A DNA stretch of 8,138 bases, from contig PUMG01000204.1 of assembly GCA_003551265.1 (NCBI GenBank), forward strand, positions 1 to 8,138. Direction: 5' to 3'. How positions within the stretch are numbered: the first letter of the stretch is position 1; every line of letters begins with the position of its first letter. This DNA is from Halovenus sp. (GTDB taxonomy: Archaea; Halobacteriota; Halobacteria; Halobacteriales; Haloarculaceae). Both the position numbers and the translations under genes were made by a program. The notes under the pieces are model-generated. The model was given only the letters and a program-made list of their open reading frames with translations. It was not told where the DNA came from and searched no databases. This document shows positions 6,043 to 8,138 of this stretch, piece after piece.

Positions 6043-7098
6043 ATGAGCCAGCAATCAAGCGAGCGAACAGAGGGAGACCTCCGCAAGACGGGGATGTCGC
6101 TGAAACACGACAGGGAGTGGGATTACGAACTCGACCGTATCGTCGAGGCAGTCAACGAACGCAACGCGTCGACGGTCGGTCTCCAGTTCCCCGAGGGTCT
6201 CAAACGCCGCGGCCCGGCAGTGGCTGACGACCTCCGTGAGAGTCTCCCCGACGACGTTTCGGTTCTCATCTCCGGTCAGCCCTGCTACGGTGCCTGCGAC
6301 CTCGACACGTACATGATGAAACGGACTGACGTCTTCGTTCATTTCGGCCACTCGCCGATGAAAGAGTCGGACAAAATCATCTACGTCCCGCTGTTTTCGA
6401 ACGTCGACGTCTTCCCTATCATAGACCGCGCGCTCGACGCAGAGCTCGCCCCTCCAGACGAGGACCCTGACGTTGGTCTGGTCACCACAGCCCAGCACAT
6501 GAACCATTTCGACGCGATGCGTGAGTATCTCGAAGACCGGGGATACACAGTTCACGTTCGCCGGGGTGACGACCGACTGACTCACGAGGGACAGGTACTC
6601 GGGTGTAACTATGCCTCCGCGGACGTTGCGGCGGACCAGATACTCTACGTCGGTGGCGGGAAGTTCCACCCGCTCGGACTCGCTATGGAACACCCCGAAA
6701 AACACGTCGTCATCGCGGACCCGGTGAACAACGCAGTTACCGTTGCTGACACCGAGCAGTTCATGAAACAGCGCTATGCGACAGTCCACAAGGCGATGGA
6801 TGCCGAGACGTGGGGTGTCATCTTCTGCACCAAAATCGGCCAGGGTCGCTGGGAGCGCGCCCAGGAGATCGTCGAGGAGAACGACGACGCTTACCTCATC
6901 ACGATGGACGAAATCACGCCCGACCGGTTGCTCAACTTCGGACTCGACGCCTACGTGAACACCGGATGTCCACGCATCACGACCGACGACGGCCCACAGT
7001 TCCCCGCTCCGATGCTCACTCCCGGTGAGTACGAGATTGCCATCGGTGAGAAACCGCTCGACCAGCTCGAATTCGACACCTTCCACGGAACGTGGTGA
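6043..7098 (+). CDS. dph2: Diphthamide synthase Dph2 (3-amino-3-carboxypropyl transferase)
   Basis: The 351-residue product is archaeal Dph2, which performs the first step of diphthamide synthesis on elongation factor 2. A [4Fe-4S] cluster cleaves SAM non-canonically to a 3-amino-3-carboxypropyl radical that is added to a conserved histidine. The three cluster cysteines sit in the three expected places: C85 in PCYGACDLD (80-88), C188 in LGCNY (186-190) and C309 in NTGCPRI (306-312). Other family blocks are VGLQFPEGL (45-53), FVHFGHSP (98-105) and ADPVNN (225-230). Archaea use one homodimeric Dph2 where eukaryotes use Dph1-Dph2, so no partner is expected nearby. ATG 6043 is supported by a TATA-like element at the right distance; a further in-frame ATG lies at residue 18. 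The METTL5-like gene follows 24 bases after the stop, suggesting co-transcription. Confidence 0.96.
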   Translation: MSQQSSERTEGDLRKTGMSLKHDREWDYELDRIVEAVNERNASTVGLQFPEGLKRRGPAVADDLRESLPDDVSVLISGQPCYGACDLDTYMMKRTDVFVHFGHSPMKESDKIIYVPLFSNVDVFPIIDRALDAELAPPDEDPDVGLVTTAQHMNHFDAMREYLEDRGYTVHVRRGDDRLTHEGQVLGCNYASADVAADQILYVGGGKFHPLGLAMEHPEKHVVIADPVNNAVTVADTEQFMKQRYATVHKAMDAETWGVIFCTKIGQGRWERAQEIVEENDDAYLITMDEITPDRLLNFGLDAYVNTGCPRITTDDGPQFPAPMLTPGEYEIAIGEKPLDQLEFDTFHGTW

Positions 7099-7122
7099 CG
7101 CTGGCGCTGCATCCTGCATACG

Positions 7123-7785
7123 ATGTCGAACAGACGCGAACTGGCGGTCACACTGGAGCGAGTCAGCGGGTTCGACAATCCCCGTATCGAACTCGAACAG
7201 TACCAGACGCCTGCGGACCTGGCAGCGACGCTCGTCCACACGGCAGCACTGCACGGTGACATCACCGGACGGCGAATCGTCGACCTCGGGTGTGGCACCG
7301 GAATGCTCGCTCTCGCCACAGCACTCTGTGACGCCCATCCCCGCGCTGTTGTCGGTATCGACAGGGATGGCGATGCACTGGAGAGTGCGCGAGCGAACGA
7401 GCGTCGCCTCGCCCCTTCTGTGTCAATCTCTTGGATTCGTGGGGACGCAACTCGGCCACCGCTCTGTCTCTCGAACGCCTCGGTAGCGACCGCTGACGCG
7501 ACGCTGACGACGGTGATGATGAATCCGCCGTTCGGTGCGCAGAAGGGGAACAGACACGCAGACAGAAGGTTTCTCGATGCGGCCGCGACGTTCGCAGATG
7601 TCTCGTACTCGATTCACAACGCTGGCAGTGCCGACTTCGTCGAGACGTTCGCGGCGGACGCTGGCGGGACAGTAACACACGGGTTCGAAGCCGAGTGTGC
7701 TTTGCCCCGCGCGTTCAAGTTCCACAGCGAGGACTCGAAAACCATCAGTGTCGAGGTGTTTCGTGTCGTCTGGGACGGTCGTTGA
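7123..7785 (+). CDS. METTL5-type N6-adenine RNA methyltransferase
   Basis: The 220-residue product is a class I (Rossmann-fold) SAM-dependent methyltransferase of the archaeal/eukaryotic METTL5 group (COG2263). It shows the family's LEQYQTP near the N-terminus (24-30, compare LEQYPT in human METTL5), SAM motif I DLGCGTG (54-60), the acidic end of strand 2 GIDRDGDALE (78-87), the catalytic N6-adenine motif NPPF (134-137) in MMNPPFGAQKG, and the C-terminal KFH followed by an ISVEVFRV strand (199-215). Human METTL5 with TRMT112 makes one m6A in helix 44 of 18S rRNA, so 16S rRNA is the likely substrate here, but that is inference. A Trm112 partner is not encoded in the window. Length matches METTL5. 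No Shine-Dalgarno or separate TATA is evident in the 24-base gap after dph2, so expression with dph2 is likely. Confidence 0.93.
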   Translation: MSNRRELAVTLERVSGFDNPRIELEQYQTPADLAATLVHTAALHGDITGRRIVDLGCGTGMLALATALCDAHPRAVVGIDRDGDALESARANERRLAPSVSISWIRGDATRPPLCLSNASVATADATLTTVMMNPPFGAQKGNRHADRRFLDAAATFADVSYSIHNAGSADFVETFAADAGGTVTHGFEAECALPRAFKFHSEDSKTISVEVFRVVWDGR

Positions 7786-7795
7786 TACAGCCACC

Positions 7796-7803
7796 TGATA
7801 TTT
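7796..7803 (+). promoter_or_regulatory. Candidate TATA element for the zinc-ribbon gene
   Basis: TGATATTT lies about 28-35 bases before the ATG at 7831, near the leaderless spacing. A second A/T-rich block, AATATTTA at 7820-7827, sits too close to that ATG to act as its TATA box. It makes the gap between METTL5-like stop and this gene a likely independent promoter. Confidence 0.4.
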
Positions 7804-7830
7804 GTTGCCGTGGAACACCAATATTTACCG

Positions 7831-8138
7831 ATGGATATGATAGCGACGGAACGGCCGGTTTCGGAGGCGAGAACGCTATCGAAAATCGCGCTCGAGCTGG
7901 ATTCGACGGTGCTGGAGTACAAAGAATCCGAAGTTAGCGGGGTCGACTGGCTTGCAGTGGTCGATTCGCCGTCGGACAGCAGTCCACTGTGTGCGGACTG
8001 TGGAGCACCGTTCGGTGGCAACAGCCGCTGTCCCGACTGTGGTGTCAAGCGAGTTCGTGCGAAACAGAAGGCGGCTACATCAAAGAATCAGAAACGGTCC
8101 GTTCGCCTGAGCAGCGAGAAGCAAGCACGTCCACCAAG
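7831..8138 (+). CDS. Zinc-ribbon protein of unknown function, N-terminal part (cut by window edge)
   Basis: From the ATG at 7831 the frame stays open for 102 codons to the right edge, so the C-terminus is missing. I do not recognise the family. Residues 1-50 are a mildly acidic N-terminal segment. Then two CxxC knuckles appear, C54-x2-C57 and C67-x2-C70, in LCADCGAPFGGNSRCPDCG, the pattern of a rubredoxin-like zinc ribbon with nine residues between the pairs. A basic tail follows (about 73-99, many Lys and Arg), unusual against the acidic proteins around it and suggestive of nucleic-acid binding. A second in-frame ATG is at 7837. The gene lies 45 bases after the METTL5-like gene on the same strand with its own TATA-like element. 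That it is a real gene is well supported by the ribbon and the open frame; its function is not. Confidence 0.75.
   Translation, partial: MDMIATERPVSEARTLSKIALELDSTVLEYKESEVSGVDWLAVVDSPSDSSPLCADCGAPFGGNSRCPDCGVKRVRAKQKAATSKNQKRSVRLSSEKQARPP

Noticed and set aside
5347..6054. 235-codon minus-strand ORF over the end of the rhomboid gene
   Set aside because: It has no recognisable motif and is antisense to the rhomboid C-terminal domain, whose frame continues unbroken from the membrane part.
6055..7338. 427-codon minus-strand ORF across dph2 and the METTL5-like gene, longer than either
   Set aside because: It runs antisense to two genes with all catalytic motifs intact and crosses their boundary. 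Its Val/Asp/Glu/Arg-rich make-up mirrors complementary haloarchaeal codons.

Overview
The window looks like chromosomal DNA of a haloarchaeon (class Halobacteria). The proteins are strongly acidic. Synonymous sites favour G or C, with very frequent GAC, GTC and CTC codons. Most starts lack a Shine-Dalgarno sequence, and several genes have an A/T-rich TATA-like element about 25-33 bases before the ATG, as expected for leaderless archaeal transcripts. The gene content (GatE, MptE, archaeal Dph2) is archaeal. I cannot name the genus or species.

Layout from left to right. A MATE-family efflux transporter enters from the left edge on the minus strand (1-279, N-terminal 93 residues only). A 350-base divergent intergenic region follows (280-629). 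It holds a perfect 13-bp inverted repeat with a 57-base spacer, a nested 7-bp hairpin, and a perfect 17-base direct repeat whose second copy directly abuts the gatE start codon. Next is gatE (630-2498, plus), which meets a TrmJ-like tRNA 2'-O-methyltransferase (2503-3252, minus) tail to tail with only 4 bases between the stops. A second divergent intergenic region (3253-3521) leads to a run of plus-strand genes: mptE-like 6-hydroxymethylpterin diphosphokinase (3522-4247), a rhomboid protease with an unusual C-terminal extension (4309-5982), dph2 (6043-7098), a METTL5-type RNA methyltransferase (7123-7785), and a zinc-ribbon protein cut by the right edge (7831-8138).

Four of the seven complete or nearly complete assignments serve translation: Gln-tRNA formation by transamidation (GatE), tRNA anticodon-loop 2'-O-methylation (TrmJ-like), diphthamide on elongation factor 2 (Dph2) and probable rRNA N6-adenine methylation (METTL5-like). 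MptE belongs to folate/pterin synthesis. The MATE transporter and the rhomboid are membrane proteins with no obvious link to that theme.

The region is mostly conserved housekeeping sequence, and I see no defence system, mobile element, CRISPR array or new multi-gene system. The points most worth a second look are the repeat architecture upstream of gatE, the extracytoplasmic C-terminal domain of the rhomboid with its clustered N-glycosylation sequons, the unidentified zinc-ribbon protein at the right edge, and a short upstream ORF whose stop overlaps the mptE start.
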